DNA from: Thermoplasmatales archaeon UBA447
GTDB taxonomy: Archaea > Thermoplasmatota > Thermoplasmata > Thermoplasmatales > Thermoplasmataceae
DNA length: 17,736 nt
Assembly: GCA_002503205.1 (NCBI GenBank)
Contig: DARE01000067.1
Coordinates: 2,937-20,672 of the forward strand
Direction: 5' to 3'
The position numbers were made by a program, and so were the translations under genes. Positions 5,821 to 14,350 of this stretch are shown here, in pieces (within the stretch, counting starts at the first letter, position 1; each line of letters begins with the position of its first letter). The notes beneath the pieces were generated by a model. The model worked only from the letters and a program-made list of their open reading frames with translations. It was not told the DNA's origin and did not search any database.

Positions 5821-8800
5821 AAACTTTGAACAACTTTCAAATTTTTCGAAATGAGAGAATAGCAGTAATAATTAGCACAACTAGGAAACGTTCACTATTG
5901 GATGTGGCAATCCCATCAGTACTTAACCAAAGCAGACCTCCTGATTATGTCTACATTGTCGCTGACTCATATGATCATCTGCCTTCTGAAGAAATCAAAG
6001 CTCGGAATACCGGGAATTTGATTATAAAATTTATTCTAAATCAAAGAGAAATGAACCTTTCTGGGGCAATGAATTCCGTTTTTATGGCAATGCTTGACGA
6101 TGGCTGTGATCCTGAAAACACTTTTATTGCAATTCTCGATGATGATGATTCTTGGGAAAGAGATTATCTAGAATCTTGCTACAATATGGCTTCCAAAAGT
6201 GATTTAGACTGGGTAGTTTCCGGCATAATAAGACATGAGAGCAATTTTGACTCAGGGAAACTTCTTACAATACCAGAGATTGTTGACGAAAAGTCTCTTT
6301 TGAGGGGCAACCCACATATTCAGGGTTCAAATTTTTTTATAAGGTTTTCAAAGGTTCTACTAGCAGGGGGATACGACGAAAACCTTCCAAGCACAACTGA
6401 CAGAGATCTAGCTTTAAGGCTCATTGCGCTGGGCAATGTAAAAATTGGAATATTAAAGCACCATCTTGTGCATCATAATGCGTATGGAGAAGGGAGGCTC
6501 TCCGATAAGGGGTCCGATAAAAAATTTCTAGGCCTTAAAAGATTCTATTACAAATATAGGCATTTCATGGATGCAGAAGACCAGACTTCCTTCTTGGAAC
6601 GCGCAAAAACACTTTTTGGATGCGATCTTGAACTTCATCAGGAAGATGTCAATGAAGTGAGGGTTGTAAGTGGAATTTCGAAAGGTTTTAGCCACAACAT
6701 AGAGATAGTGATTGGCGTAATCCTCTCCGAGGTACGCTATTTAGATAACCTGATCAAAGATGCTGTTAAGCTAACAAAGGCTACAGGATGCGTGGCTTCC
6801 CTTGTTGTTCTCAATAATTCAGGAAAGCCCTTAAATCAAGAGAGTGGAATATCTGATGAATTAGCGAAGTCAGGAACCAACCTTACAGTCGTGGAAATGG
6901 ATAAGGCAGAACAGTCTGCAGACAAGGGTGACCTTGGGCTTTTTTATCGTGATAAGAGGAACAGAAAGGGCATTGCCTTTGGAAGAACTGCACTTCACAG
7001 GTTTGTTTATCTGGAATCACTCAAATATTCTGATCCAGTGGTTTGGATAATAGATGATGATGTATCTATAGGGGACTTTTATTGGGGCACATTAGACAAC
7101 AAAATTAGTGAACATGAGCTCATGTGGCATATTGCAAGGTGGAAAGAGTCTGGTGTTGGCATCGTGGTAGGGAAAGTCGGCGGTGACCCACCAACTCCAA
7201 TAATGTCCACATCGCGGACTCAGTTGCTGGATCTTTATTATAACTTAAGAGCTATTTTGGAAACAACCAGAAATGGTTCCAGAATTGAATTGCCTTGTAA
7301 TATTTACAATGCAACAAAATCCTTGCAAGCATATTTTTATGATTTTCCTGATAAGTCATTTAGGCACTTGGAAACTCCAATTTGGGACAGGCCTCATGCA
7401 AACGATTTAAAATTTTTCTGTAGAGATGCCAAAAATATATTGAGAAATGGCATTTTCAGACAAGCATCTTATCCCCCAAACGGTGATAATTATGGCGAGC
7501 TTCGTTTTGGCCCGGAAACTGAAGAATTTGGCCCAGTAAGAGGTGGGAATACAATAATCCTTGATATTGACTGCCTTAGGGATTTCACAAACTCATCACC
7601 TAGAAGTGGAGATATTTCCTACAGGAGAGGGGATACGCTCTGGGTAATCATGAACAAAAGGCTTGGCCCTAGGAGACCAATTAGACATTCAAGGGATGTT
7701 CTCTCCTCCCCTTTTATGCTGATTCAGAACCGCCTTAAATATGAATCACCTTTAGAAATGAGGACTAAACTTGTTGCGGATGCACTTGGATCAGCTTTTG
7801 TACGATCCATAGACATGTTACTCCTCCAGAAAAACCTAAAAAATAAGATTAGGGAGGATTTCTATGGCCCATTAAATTGGACAGATTCAGAAATTAAGGA
7901 ACTCGTTGGCAGTGTCGAAAGGGAGATTCATAAGCGAAAATTGCAGATGTCACTGAATTTTTGGAGAATCAGGGGCCTTATCCAATCCACAAGATCTGTT
8001 TTGGAGCATTTTACTAACTTTATTTCAAACAACGTGCCAAATTATTTAGAAGATTTAGAAGAAATAAGTGAGTTATGCATTAGAATGGACAGCCTGTTTT
8101 CCGAAGAAGAACTCAACAAAATTCTGAAGGATCTAACATACTTTAGCAAGGGAGATCTTCTTGAATTTATTCACAGCTTGGGAGAATCATGCAGGCAATT
8201 TAGTGATGCCCTCCCGATTAGGTACTCCAAAAAAGATTTAGATGGATTGAGAACAAAAATTATGAGAACCTTCAATGCCAAGGAACTAAAATTAATAGGT
8301 ACCGGCAAGGAAGGCATAGTATTTTCTGACACATTTCATTCATACAAGTACTTCCATTATGGAAGTTATGCTTTGGAAAAGTCCAAATTAAGATTTCTGA
8401 GTGAAAAAGTTCTGGGCAAAAAATTCAGCACAATTGCGAGACTGAAGAGTATTTCTCTAGCAGACAATGAGATTTTATTTAAGGAGGAACTTGTAAACGG
8501 AACCCAATACGAAGGTGGTGAAACCAAAGGACTCGTTTCGCTCATCCAGGAAATGAGGGAAAATTGCATAGTAATTAAGAATATCGCTCCAAAAAATCTT
8601 ATCTTAACTAGAAATGTATTAAAGTTTGTTGATCTTGGCCGTGACTTAGAGCCATATTCCCCAGAAGGTTATATGAAAATGTGTAAAAGGGCTTATTTAA
8701 CCTACAGATGGCATTTCAGAAATGATATTCAGGAATTGTTCCGTCTTTCCAATACTGGAGCCGAATTTCCTGAACTGTATGGGTTCCAATACTTCCTCGA

Positions 8801-11030
8801 TCTGATAGACGATAAATATACCGGCGAGTTATCAGTTCCTTTTGTTTCAGGGCAATTTTCATCTGTCCATGGAGCAAGAATTCTGGACTATGGATGTGGA
8901 ACAGGGGAAATAGCTGATAAACTAGCTGAAAGCAATTCAGTGTCTGTATATGACAAGGATATGTCCAATTATCTCCGAAAGCATCCTTCTGGAGGATCGT
9001 CTATTGTCCTGAGCGATGGAGATTTGAATAAAATCTCAGCCGGCACCGATAGATTCGACATAGTTCTTTTGAGCCTTGTCCTGTGCACAGTTGGAGACAT
9101 GGAAGTAAGAGAGATCTTATCTAAAGTTAGACGTCTTCTGAAGGACAAGGGTGAACTATTTGTGGTAATATGTAACCCTTTTAACGTTCACAACAGGGAA
9201 ACAGGTACACATGTAAAGTTGGGCCCGCTAAAAAACTACCATGGCCGTTTTAAATTTGAAAAGAAAATGAAAATAACCAACAGTTTGAGATGCGATTACC
9301 ATAGGCCTCTTGAATGGTACTTTAATGAACTAAGGAGAAGTGGGTTTGAACCTTTAAAATATGCAGAAAGTGTTGGGGCTAGTTTTGATACAGTATCCCC
9401 TGGTTCTGAATTTCTGATGATTAGGGCTGATTCAGGCGAGATTCCAAAGGAGTATGATGTTTCATTGATGATAAAGGCCTCCGCAATGGAGTGGAGGAGT
9501 ATTGGCTTTCAAGTAAGGCACATTGTGAGGCAACTAGAAAGATGTGAAAAATTTAAAGAAAAATTTATTGTCACAGATCAAGCAAATGACAATTTTGCCC
9601 GTCAGTACGATGATGCCAATCTGGTAATGTTTAAACGGGAACTGAAAAAACTCCAGGAGGATGGTATAATTGATTTTGTTTACTTTGCCCCGAAGGACAT
9701 CTCAACCATAAATGCCGTTTCGGAACGCTGGTTTGCAACCAAATGTGCCAAGCCGAAGAGTATGAATGGCCAACCAGTAATAACCACACTTCAGGGTCTT
9801 GAGATGGCAAGTGCAAAGTACATACTTCAGATGGATTCGGATTGCATTATATGCAGAGACGAGACGGGGGATTCATATCTAAAAGAGATGATAGATGTGG
9901 TTGAAAAAAGAAAAGATGCAATATCTGTATCTTTCCCTGTTTATAATCAGCCAAAGAAACCTTTTGCCCCCAGCAATAACTCCATAAAATGGAGAACAGA
10001 AGTAAGGAATTGCTTAATTCATAAGGAAAGGCTTTTTTCTCTTAGGCCTTTCCCAAATTCTATAGACGAAGAAGGGAACCTTAAATTTCCGTGGCACAGA
10101 TCTCTAGACATTAAACTGGCAACAGGCCCATGGGAATCTCTCAGAGGCTCTCTAGGGAACGCGTTCTTTATTCATGTTCCTAACACTCTGAAAATTGATC
10201 TCAACTTCTGGTATAATGCCGGAAAATACCACGAGAATTATCCAGTCCATGACGACCAAAAAGGGAACGTAGATCTGCAGGCCACCAATATTAAGGATTT
10301 TCTTGAACCAAGGGACGAGGAACTGATAATACTTGTGAAAGGAAAAAATGTACCAATACCTAAAATCAGAAGATGCTTCCATTCATTGCTTGAACAGAAT
10401 TTCCTGGATTTCAGTGTAATATATGTGGATGCTGGTTCTGAAAATGGGGCAGATGAATATGTAAGATACTTAGGTAAAAGCCTGTTTCAGGGTAGAATAA
10501 CTATTTTCAAAAATTATATCCCATTAACTTCAATTGAAAATATCTGGATTGCAATCAAGGTTATATGCACGAATCCAAACTCAATAATTGCCATGGTTGA
10601 TGCTGATGATGCCCTTATAGGAAAAAATGCGCTATCAAAGGTTAGAACCATATACAGGAAAGGGGCAGATCTCACCGTTGGCACCATGCTTAGGACAGAT
10701 AAGTACAAGATGTACCCTGTTGATTTTGAAAATCCAAGGCTTAACCGAGGTGGCAATGTCTGGCAGCACCTCAGAACCTTTAAAAAATATCTATTCGACT
10801 CTATTCGAGAAGATGATTTAAAGATTAATGGAAAATGGATTGAACAAGCAGATGACTGGGCCTTCATGATCCCTATGGTTGAATTGGCCGAACGGCCTCA
10901 ACTGATCAAAGACCAAATATACTTTTATGAGCCATCTCCGGAGAAGAAGACAAGAGATTCCAGAAGTTATGAAGAAACCATAGGGATGATTGTTTCCAAA
11001 AAATCTTACAGAAATCTGGTGGCTAGATGA
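5817..11030 (+). CDS. Giant multidomain glycosyltransferase / kinase-like / methyltransferase protein
   Basis: The frame codes for 1737 residues from a GTG overlapping the previous stop (GTGA). Domains by eye: GT-A family-2-like glycosyltransferase, about 12-230 (DDDD at 108-111, TDRDLALRL at 194-202); a second GT-A-like module, about 285-640 (IIDDDVS, Asp413-415), poorly recognisable; a helical, charged linker, about 650-815; a protein-kinase-like domain, about 820-990 (GTGKEGIVF 828-836, Lys844, DLG at 939-941); a class I SAM methyltransferase, about 1000-1210 (LDYGCGTG 1023-1030); a third GT-A, about 1220-1480 (MDSD, Asp1340/1342); and a fourth GT-A, about 1500-1737 (VDADD 1594-1598, QADDW 1677-1681). 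There is no signal peptide or membrane segment, so it is probably cytosolic and builds and modifies a glycan from nucleotide sugars. Donors and acceptor are unknown. Domain boundaries are approximate; modules 1, 4 and the methyltransferase are the surest. Confidence 0.85.
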   Translation: MKTLNNFQIFRNERIAVIISTTRKRSLLDVAIPSVLNQSRPPDYVYIVADSYDHLPSEEIKARNTGNLIIKFILNQREMNLSGAMNSVFMAMLDDGCDPENTFIAILDDDDSWERDYLESCYNMASKSDLDWVVSGIIRHESNFDSGKLLTIPEIVDEKSLLRGNPHIQGSNFFIRFSKVLLAGGYDENLPSTTDRDLALRLIALGNVKIGILKHHLVHHNAYGEGRLSDKGSDKKFLGLKRFYYKYRHFMDAEDQTSFLERAKTLFGCDLELHQEDVNEVRVVSGISKGFSHNIEIVIGVILSEVRYLDNLIKDAVKLTKATGCVASLVVLNNSGKPLNQESGISDELAKSGTNLTVVEMDKAEQSADKGDLGLFYRDKRNRKGIAFGRTALHRFVYLESLKYSDPVVWIIDDDVSIGDFYWGTLDNKISEHELMWHIARWKESGVGIVVGKVGGDPPTPIMSTSRTQLLDLYYNLRAILETTRNGSRIELPCNIYNATKSLQAYFYDFPDKSFRHLETPIWDRPHANDLKFFCRDAKNILRNGIFRQASYPPNGDNYGELRFGPETEEFGPVRGGNTIILDIDCLRDFTNSSPRSGDISYRRGDTLWVIMNKRLGPRRPIRHSRDVLSSPFMLIQNRLKYESPLEMRTKLVADALGSAFVRSIDMLLLQKNLKNKIREDFYGPLNWTDSEIKELVGSVEREIHKRKLQMSLNFWRIRGLIQSTRSVLEHFTNFISNNVPNYLEDLEEISELCIRMDSLFSEEELNKILKDLTYFSKGDLLEFIHSLGESCRQFSDALPIRYSKKDLDGLRTKIMRTFNAKELKLIGTGKEGIVFSDTFHSYKYFHYGSYALEKSKLRFLSEKVLGKKFSTIARLKSISLADNEILFKEELVNGTQYEGGETKGLVSLIQEMRENCIVIKNIAPKNLILTRNVLKFVDLGRDLEPYSPEGYMKMCKRAYLTYRWHFRNDIQELFRLSNTGAEFPELYGFQYFLDLIDDKYTGELSVPFVSGQFSSVHGARILDYGCGTGEIADKLAESNSVSVYDKDMSNYLRKHPSGGSSIVLSDGDLNKISAGTDRFDIVLLSLVLCTVGDMEVREILSKVRRLLKDKGELFVVICNPFNVHNRETGTHVKLGPLKNYHGRFKFEKKMKITNSLRCDYHRPLEWYFNELRRSGFEPLKYAESVGASFDTVSPGSEFLMIRADSGEIPKEYDVSLMIKASAMEWRSIGFQVRHIVRQLERCEKFKEKFIVTDQANDNFARQYDDANLVMFKRELKKLQEDGIIDFVYFAPKDISTINAVSERWFATKCAKPKSMNGQPVITTLQGLEMASAKYILQMDSDCIICRDETGDSYLKEMIDVVEKRKDAISVSFPVYNQPKKPFAPSNNSIKWRTEVRNCLIHKERLFSLRPFPNSIDEEGNLKFPWHRSLDIKLATGPWESLRGSLGNAFFIHVPNTLKIDLNFWYNAGKYHENYPVHDDQKGNVDLQATNIKDFLEPRDEELIILVKGKNVPIPKIRRCFHSLLEQNFLDFSVIYVDAGSENGADEYVRYLGKSLFQGRITIFKNYIPLTSIENIWIAIKVICTNPNSIIAMVDADDALIGKNALSKVRTIYRKGADLTVGTMLRTDKYKMYPVDFENPRLNRGGNVWQHLRTFKKYLFDSIREDDLKINGKWIEQADDWAFMIPMVELAERPQLIKDQIYFYEPSPEKKTRDSRSYEETIGMIVSKKSYRNLVAR

Positions 11031-11587
11031 AACATCTAATATCAATAGTAGGTGACAGGGACGTTGAAATAGGTTCTATTAAGTTTGAAATTGCTTTAAG
11101 GATATCCAGATCCCTGGTTGACCATGGATACAGAGTTCTCACTGGAGGTGTTGGGACACTTTCCAGGGCAGTTTATAAAGGAGCAGTCCTTTCGGATAAA
11201 TACGAGGACTGTTCGGTCATATCAATCGTCCCTGGTTTTGATCCAACACCTGCAATTGGATTGTCTGATATCCAGATTGCAACAGGCCTCGACGAATTCA
11301 GAAATGTTATCACTGCTAACTCAGATGCAGTTGTTGCCATTGGTGGTGGGGCTGGTACTCTTTCAGAAATTGCGTTCGCATGGTCTTTAAAACGCCTGAT
11401 CATTTGTGTTGATGTCGATGGTTGGAGTAGAGAACTGGCAGGTCGTAGAATTGACAATAGAATCAGGTATCCGGATATAGAAGAAGATCAATGTTTTCCA
11501 GCTCGAGATGAACGGGAAGTTATGGATATTCTGTCTAAGTACCTTTCTTATTATAGCAAAAGACACCATGGAATTCCAGAAATTTAG
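11027..11587 (+). CDS. TIGR00725/SLOG-family nucleotide-binding protein
   Basis: This 186-residue Rossmann-like protein begins ISIVGDRDVE, has VLTGGVGTLSRAVYKGA near 38-54, and carries GGGAGTLSE at 106-114. That is the TIGR00725-type version of the PGGxGTxxE motif in LOG/lysine-decarboxylase-like (SLOG) proteins. The family binds nucleotides or nucleotide derivatives; some LOG members cleave nucleoside monophosphates, while others are proposed ligand sensors. The leading Pro of catalytic LOG motifs is absent here, so enzymatic activity is uncertain. The ATG overlaps the stop of the giant gene (ATGA), implying translational coupling and a linked role, perhaps sensing or recycling nucleotides released by the glycosyltransferases (inference). 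It is the last gene of the three-gene unit. Confidence 0.75.
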   Translation: MKHLISIVGDRDVEIGSIKFEIALRISRSLVDHGYRVLTGGVGTLSRAVYKGAVLSDKYEDCSVISIVPGFDPTPAIGLSDIQIATGLDEFRNVITANSDAVVAIGGGAGTLSEIAFAWSLKRLIICVDVDGWSRELAGRRIDNRIRYPDIEEDQCFPARDEREVMDILSKYLSYYSKRHHGIPEI

Positions 11588-11638
11588 TGTGCAATGCTGA
11601 ATAATAGGAATGCCTAAACATTTTTTAAACCGCAGGGT

Positions 11639-11650
11639 AAATTTTCATAT
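11639..11650 (+). promoter_or_regulatory. Possible TATA element for the ABC ATPase gene
   Basis: TAAATTTTCATAT ends 20 bases before the ATG at 11671, in the 83-base gap after the SLOG gene. A second A/T run (TTTTTTAAA) lies near 11622-11630 and could instead help end transcription of the island. Weak assignment. Confidence 0.3.
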
Positions 11651-11670
11651 CTTGATGCCATTCCCATGGG

Positions 11671-12426
11671 ATGCCGGAAATACTCTCCTTTGAACATGCA
11701 CACATGGAGTATTCGACGAAGCGAGCAAAACTAGTTTCTGTAGGAGATGTTTCCTTCAAAGTAAACCAGAATGAATTCGTCACTCTCATTGGACCATCAG
11801 GATGTGGGAAATCAACTCTCATAAATATGGTGCTTGGCCTGGTGAAACCAATCTCAGGATCCGTTCTGATTTCAGGAAAACCTGTTGAGCAGCATACAAG
11901 CAGGATTGGTGTCGTTTTTCAGAACGCTGCACTTTTCCCCTGGCTTGATATACAGCACAACATAGAGGTCGTTCTGGAACCCCTTATACGGGATAAGCAT
12001 GAAAGAACAGCGACTGCTCTGAAATTCATGAAGATGGTTGGTATAGATGGATTTGAAAGAGCCTATCCCAAGGAACTCTCTGGGGGAATGAAGCAGAGAG
12101 TATCCATTGCCCGTGCACTGGCAACTTCACCAGACCTTTTGATCCTTGACGAGCCTTTTGTGGGCCTTGATGTGTTCTCTGCCCAGGCACTGAGGGAGGA
12201 ACTTCTCGATCTCTGGGAATCTCCAGAAACTCCGCCCCACACTGTTCTCATGGTCACACACAATGTTGATGAGGCAGTTCAGTTGAGCGATCGTCTTATA
12301 ATTCTCAGCAGAAGGCCAAGCCATGTTATCCAAGAGATGAAGATTGATCTTGGAAGGCCCAGAAACACAAGGGAGCCTGAGTTTTACCAGAAGGTGGACG
12401 AAGTAGTCAGCGTAATGTCTCCATGA
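11671..12426 (+). CDS. ABC transporter ATPase, NitT/TauT (SsuB/TauB-like) type
   Basis: The 251-residue protein has all ABC ATPase motifs: Walker A GPSGCGKST at 41-49, Q-loop VFQNAALFPWL near 90-100, signature LSGGMKQR at 136-143, Walker B LLILDEPF ending around D160-E161, and the H-loop His197 in VTHNVDEA. FPWLD after the Q-loop and the RRPSHV-type tail are typical of the nitrate/sulfonate/taurine importers. It would power uptake of a small anion or sulfonate from the inner membrane face. No permease or binding protein is beside it in the window, so it is an orphan whose partners must lie elsewhere. The gene converges with the MarC gene, stops only 17 bases apart. Confidence 0.88.
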   Translation: MPEILSFEHAHMEYSTKRAKLVSVGDVSFKVNQNEFVTLIGPSGCGKSTLINMVLGLVKPISGSVLISGKPVEQHTSRIGVVFQNAALFPWLDIQHNIEVVLEPLIRDKHERTATALKFMKMVGIDGFERAYPKELSGGMKQRVSIARALATSPDLLILDEPFVGLDVFSAQALREELLDLWESPETPPHTVLMVTHNVDEAVQLSDRLIILSRRPSHVIQEMKIDLGRPRNTREPEFYQKVDEVVSVMSP

Positions 12427-12443
12427 CCCTGTTTCAGCAGTTT

Positions 12444-13052
12444 CTATTTGATGACACTGAATGACTGCAGTGCAATTATAAAGAACTGGATGGCAACACC
12501 AGCCACGAGAAGCCCGAATATTCTCGTAAGGGCTTTCATTACCTTGTCTCCAAGGACTCGAAGTATCCTGGAAGAGAAAATGAAGAATATGTAGATTATA
12601 AGCATCAGGATTATGACTGATGCAATTGTGAATATGTCATCGTATATTGATCCCTTCATCAGTATGATGACAAGTGAAATGGCTCCAGGGCCTGCAATGA
12701 AAGGTGTGGCAAACGGCACAATTCCTATGTCGTAATCGATCTTTCCTCCCATGGACTTCGGCCTGTCACCCTCCCTCACCATCTCTATACCCATGATCAG
12801 GAGAATTAGCCCCCCTGCTATCTCAAGTGCTTCAATTGAGATGCCGAAATAGTACAGTATATAGGACCCAAGAATGGCAAACATTATCAGTATCATTCCG
12901 CCATAAAGGGTTGCATCCCTAGTCACAGTCCTGCGGCTCTTCTGATCCATTGAGCCTGTCATGGCAATGAATAGAACCAGGCTGCCGAATGGATCAATAA
13001 CAACGAAAAGCCTTACGAAAATACCGAGAAAATCCAGGGCAAGGGATGTCAA
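12444..13052 (-). CDS. MarC-family integral membrane protein
   Basis: This is a 202-residue, strongly hydrophobic protein with about six membrane segments. It contains the family motifs FVVIDPFGSLVLFIAMT near 14-30 and PFATPFIAGPGAISLVII near 113-130. MarC/UPF0056 proteins are widespread in bacteria and archaea; the transported substrate, if any, is not established, and the old link with multiple antibiotic resistance has been withdrawn. The start is a TTG at 13050-13052: no ATG precedes the first membrane segment, an in-frame stop lies at 13077-13079, and AGAGG on the minus strand ends just before the TTG. It lies 64 bases downstream of the MetE-like gene on the same strand and may be read with it, though it has its own TATA-like element. 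Confidence 0.85.
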   Translation of the reverse strand: MTSLALDFLGIFVRLFVVIDPFGSLVLFIAMTGSMDQKSRRTVTRDATLYGGMILIMFAILGSYILYYFGISIEALEIAGGLILLIMGIEMVREGDRPKSMGGKIDYDIGIVPFATPFIAGPGAISLVIILMKGSIYDDIFTIASVIILMLIIYIFFIFSSRILRVLGDKVMKALTRIFGLLVAGVAIQFFIIALQSFSVIK

Positions 13053-13068
13053 TGCCTCTGTAATATCT

Positions 13069-13078
13069 ATAAAATATT
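13069..13078 (-). promoter_or_regulatory. TATA-like element upstream of the MarC gene
   Basis: The minus strand carries AATATTTTATAG 17-28 bases before the TTG start. This would suit a leaderless or nearly leaderless transcript. Confidence 0.35.
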
Positions 13079-13116
13079 AAAATTAGATGGAAATTAAAAA
13101 TACTGCGAATTCGAGG

Positions 13117-14268
13117 TTATTCTGAAAGCCTTGCACCAAGTGCCAGGGACTTCAATTTCTTAACCGCTATTGACCGGGGCACACTTCCAAGGCCGGAGAA
13201 TGTTTCAAAGCCACAGTCAGTGCCTCCCATCACCCTCTCAGGGCCTATTTCATCAATATCTGCAAGATTCTTCAGCTTCAGGTAGACTGTTTCTGGAGTT
13301 TCCACAAATGGGGATTTAACATCTATGACGCCTGCAGCAATCTTCAAATGCTTTGGCCAGCCGTGTTCCTTTGTGTATTTCCTTATGATCACCGGATCTC
13401 CTGCATGCCTGGCGTTTGCCATCTCTCCTACAATTGTTCCGGCCTTCAGTTTTAGAATTTCCGGCAAGACCATTGAATAGTCCGGGTCTGTCAGATGAGC
13501 TGAGGGATAATTTCCGTAGCAGTAATGCACTCTGATTCTATCCTGTGGAAGCCCGGAAATGGCCTCATTTATTGCCTGCACATGCAGAGGCAGTGCCTTT
13601 GCAAAATCACTTGCCCAGTCAACCCCAAGGCTCCTGGCCATTGCCAGATCTGGAGCATCTATCTGGAGATCAGCCCCATCCACAGAAAGTATGGCGCGAT
13701 ATTCCTTTGAAAGCTCTTTTGAAAGGCTGAAGAGGAATTCCTCATGATCATGATAGGCCTTTCCATGGGGATAGAACACAGTTATCACTCCAGGTGAGGG
13801 AGCGGGTATGAATATTCTTGCTGATCCTTTCTTCTTAGCATTTCTGACGGAGTTTTCTGTCTCACTCCTGGCCAGCTTCTCACCTTTGTATACAAGAGGG
13901 CTTTCAATAGCTGCAAGATCAAATGTCTTTGCGTCAGAAATTATCTTCGACATTGCAGGATTTGCCTCTGTCAGTTCTTTATAGAAGTCCGGCGAAAATT
14001 CCGGTGAAACCTTTTCCGAGGGTGAAAAGCCTGAGAATCTGTTTGGGATGTAAGTAGTGTAGCCTGACTTTCTCTCCTCTCCGTTGCTGATCCAGTCCAG
14101 GCCGAATGGGAGGGTGTCGGGATGAAGCTGGTCGTTCATTGCAAGCTCCTCTCCCCTGTTTATAGCATCAATGTGGGATTCGTCAATTTCACCTGTCTTT
14201 GTCTTTCTGAGAAGCTCTTCTATCTCCGGCGTTCTGAAGTAACTGCCGGTCATTGTTGTTTTGAACAT
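13117..14268 (-). CDS. MetE C-terminal-like cobalamin-independent methyltransferase
   Basis: The 383-residue protein matches the catalytic C-terminal half of cobalamin-independent methionine synthase (COG0620); archaeal forms lack the N-terminal half. The zinc site is complete: His248 and Cys250 in VHYCYGN, Glu282 in GEMAN, and Cys352 in GGTDCGFET, in the same order as E. coli MetE (His641, Cys643, Glu665, Cys726). Such enzymes move a methyl group to homocysteine; in archaea the donor is often a corrinoid protein or methylated pterin rather than the triglutamate folate. The same fold includes epoxyalkane:CoM transferase and other thiol transferases, so methionine synthesis is likely but not proven. 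The ATG at 14268 gives the typical opening FKTTMTGSYFR; an ATG at 14253 is less likely. A TATA box lies about 25 bases upstream. Confidence 0.82.
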   Translation of the reverse strand: MFKTTMTGSYFRTPEIEELLRKTKTGEIDESHIDAINRGEELAMNDQLHPDTLPFGLDWISNGEERKSGYTTYIPNRFSGFSPSEKVSPEFSPDFYKELTEANPAMSKIISDAKTFDLAAIESPLVYKGEKLARSETENSVRNAKKKGSARIFIPAPSPGVITVFYPHGKAYHDHEEFLFSLSKELSKEYRAILSVDGADLQIDAPDLAMARSLGVDWASDFAKALPLHVQAINEAISGLPQDRIRVHYCYGNYPSAHLTDPDYSMVLPEILKLKAGTIVGEMANARHAGDPVIIRKYTKEHGWPKHLKIAAGVIDVKSPFVETPETVYLKLKNLADIDEIGPERVMGGTDCGFETFSGLGSVPRSIAVKKLKSLALGARLSE

Positions 14269-14288
14269 GAATAATGATTGAGCAGTAT

Positions 14289-14297
14289 GATAAAAAT
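14289..14297 (-). promoter_or_regulatory. TATA box for the MetE-like gene
   Basis: On the minus strand ATTTTTATC stands 21-29 bases before the ATG at 14268, the leaderless spacing. It lies in the sequence that would be coding if the divergent SQD1 gene began at 14274, one reason to reject that start. Confidence 0.45.
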
Positions 14298-14350
14298 GGT
14301 TATAGAGAAACTATTACCAGGAGTAATAATACCTTCAGGAATGGTTCAAA

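Noticed and set aside
5700..5830. Frameshift explaining the short sugar dehydrogenase
   Set aside because: No frame after the stop continues the missing C-terminal domain; the next frame opens directly with a glycosyltransferase domain.
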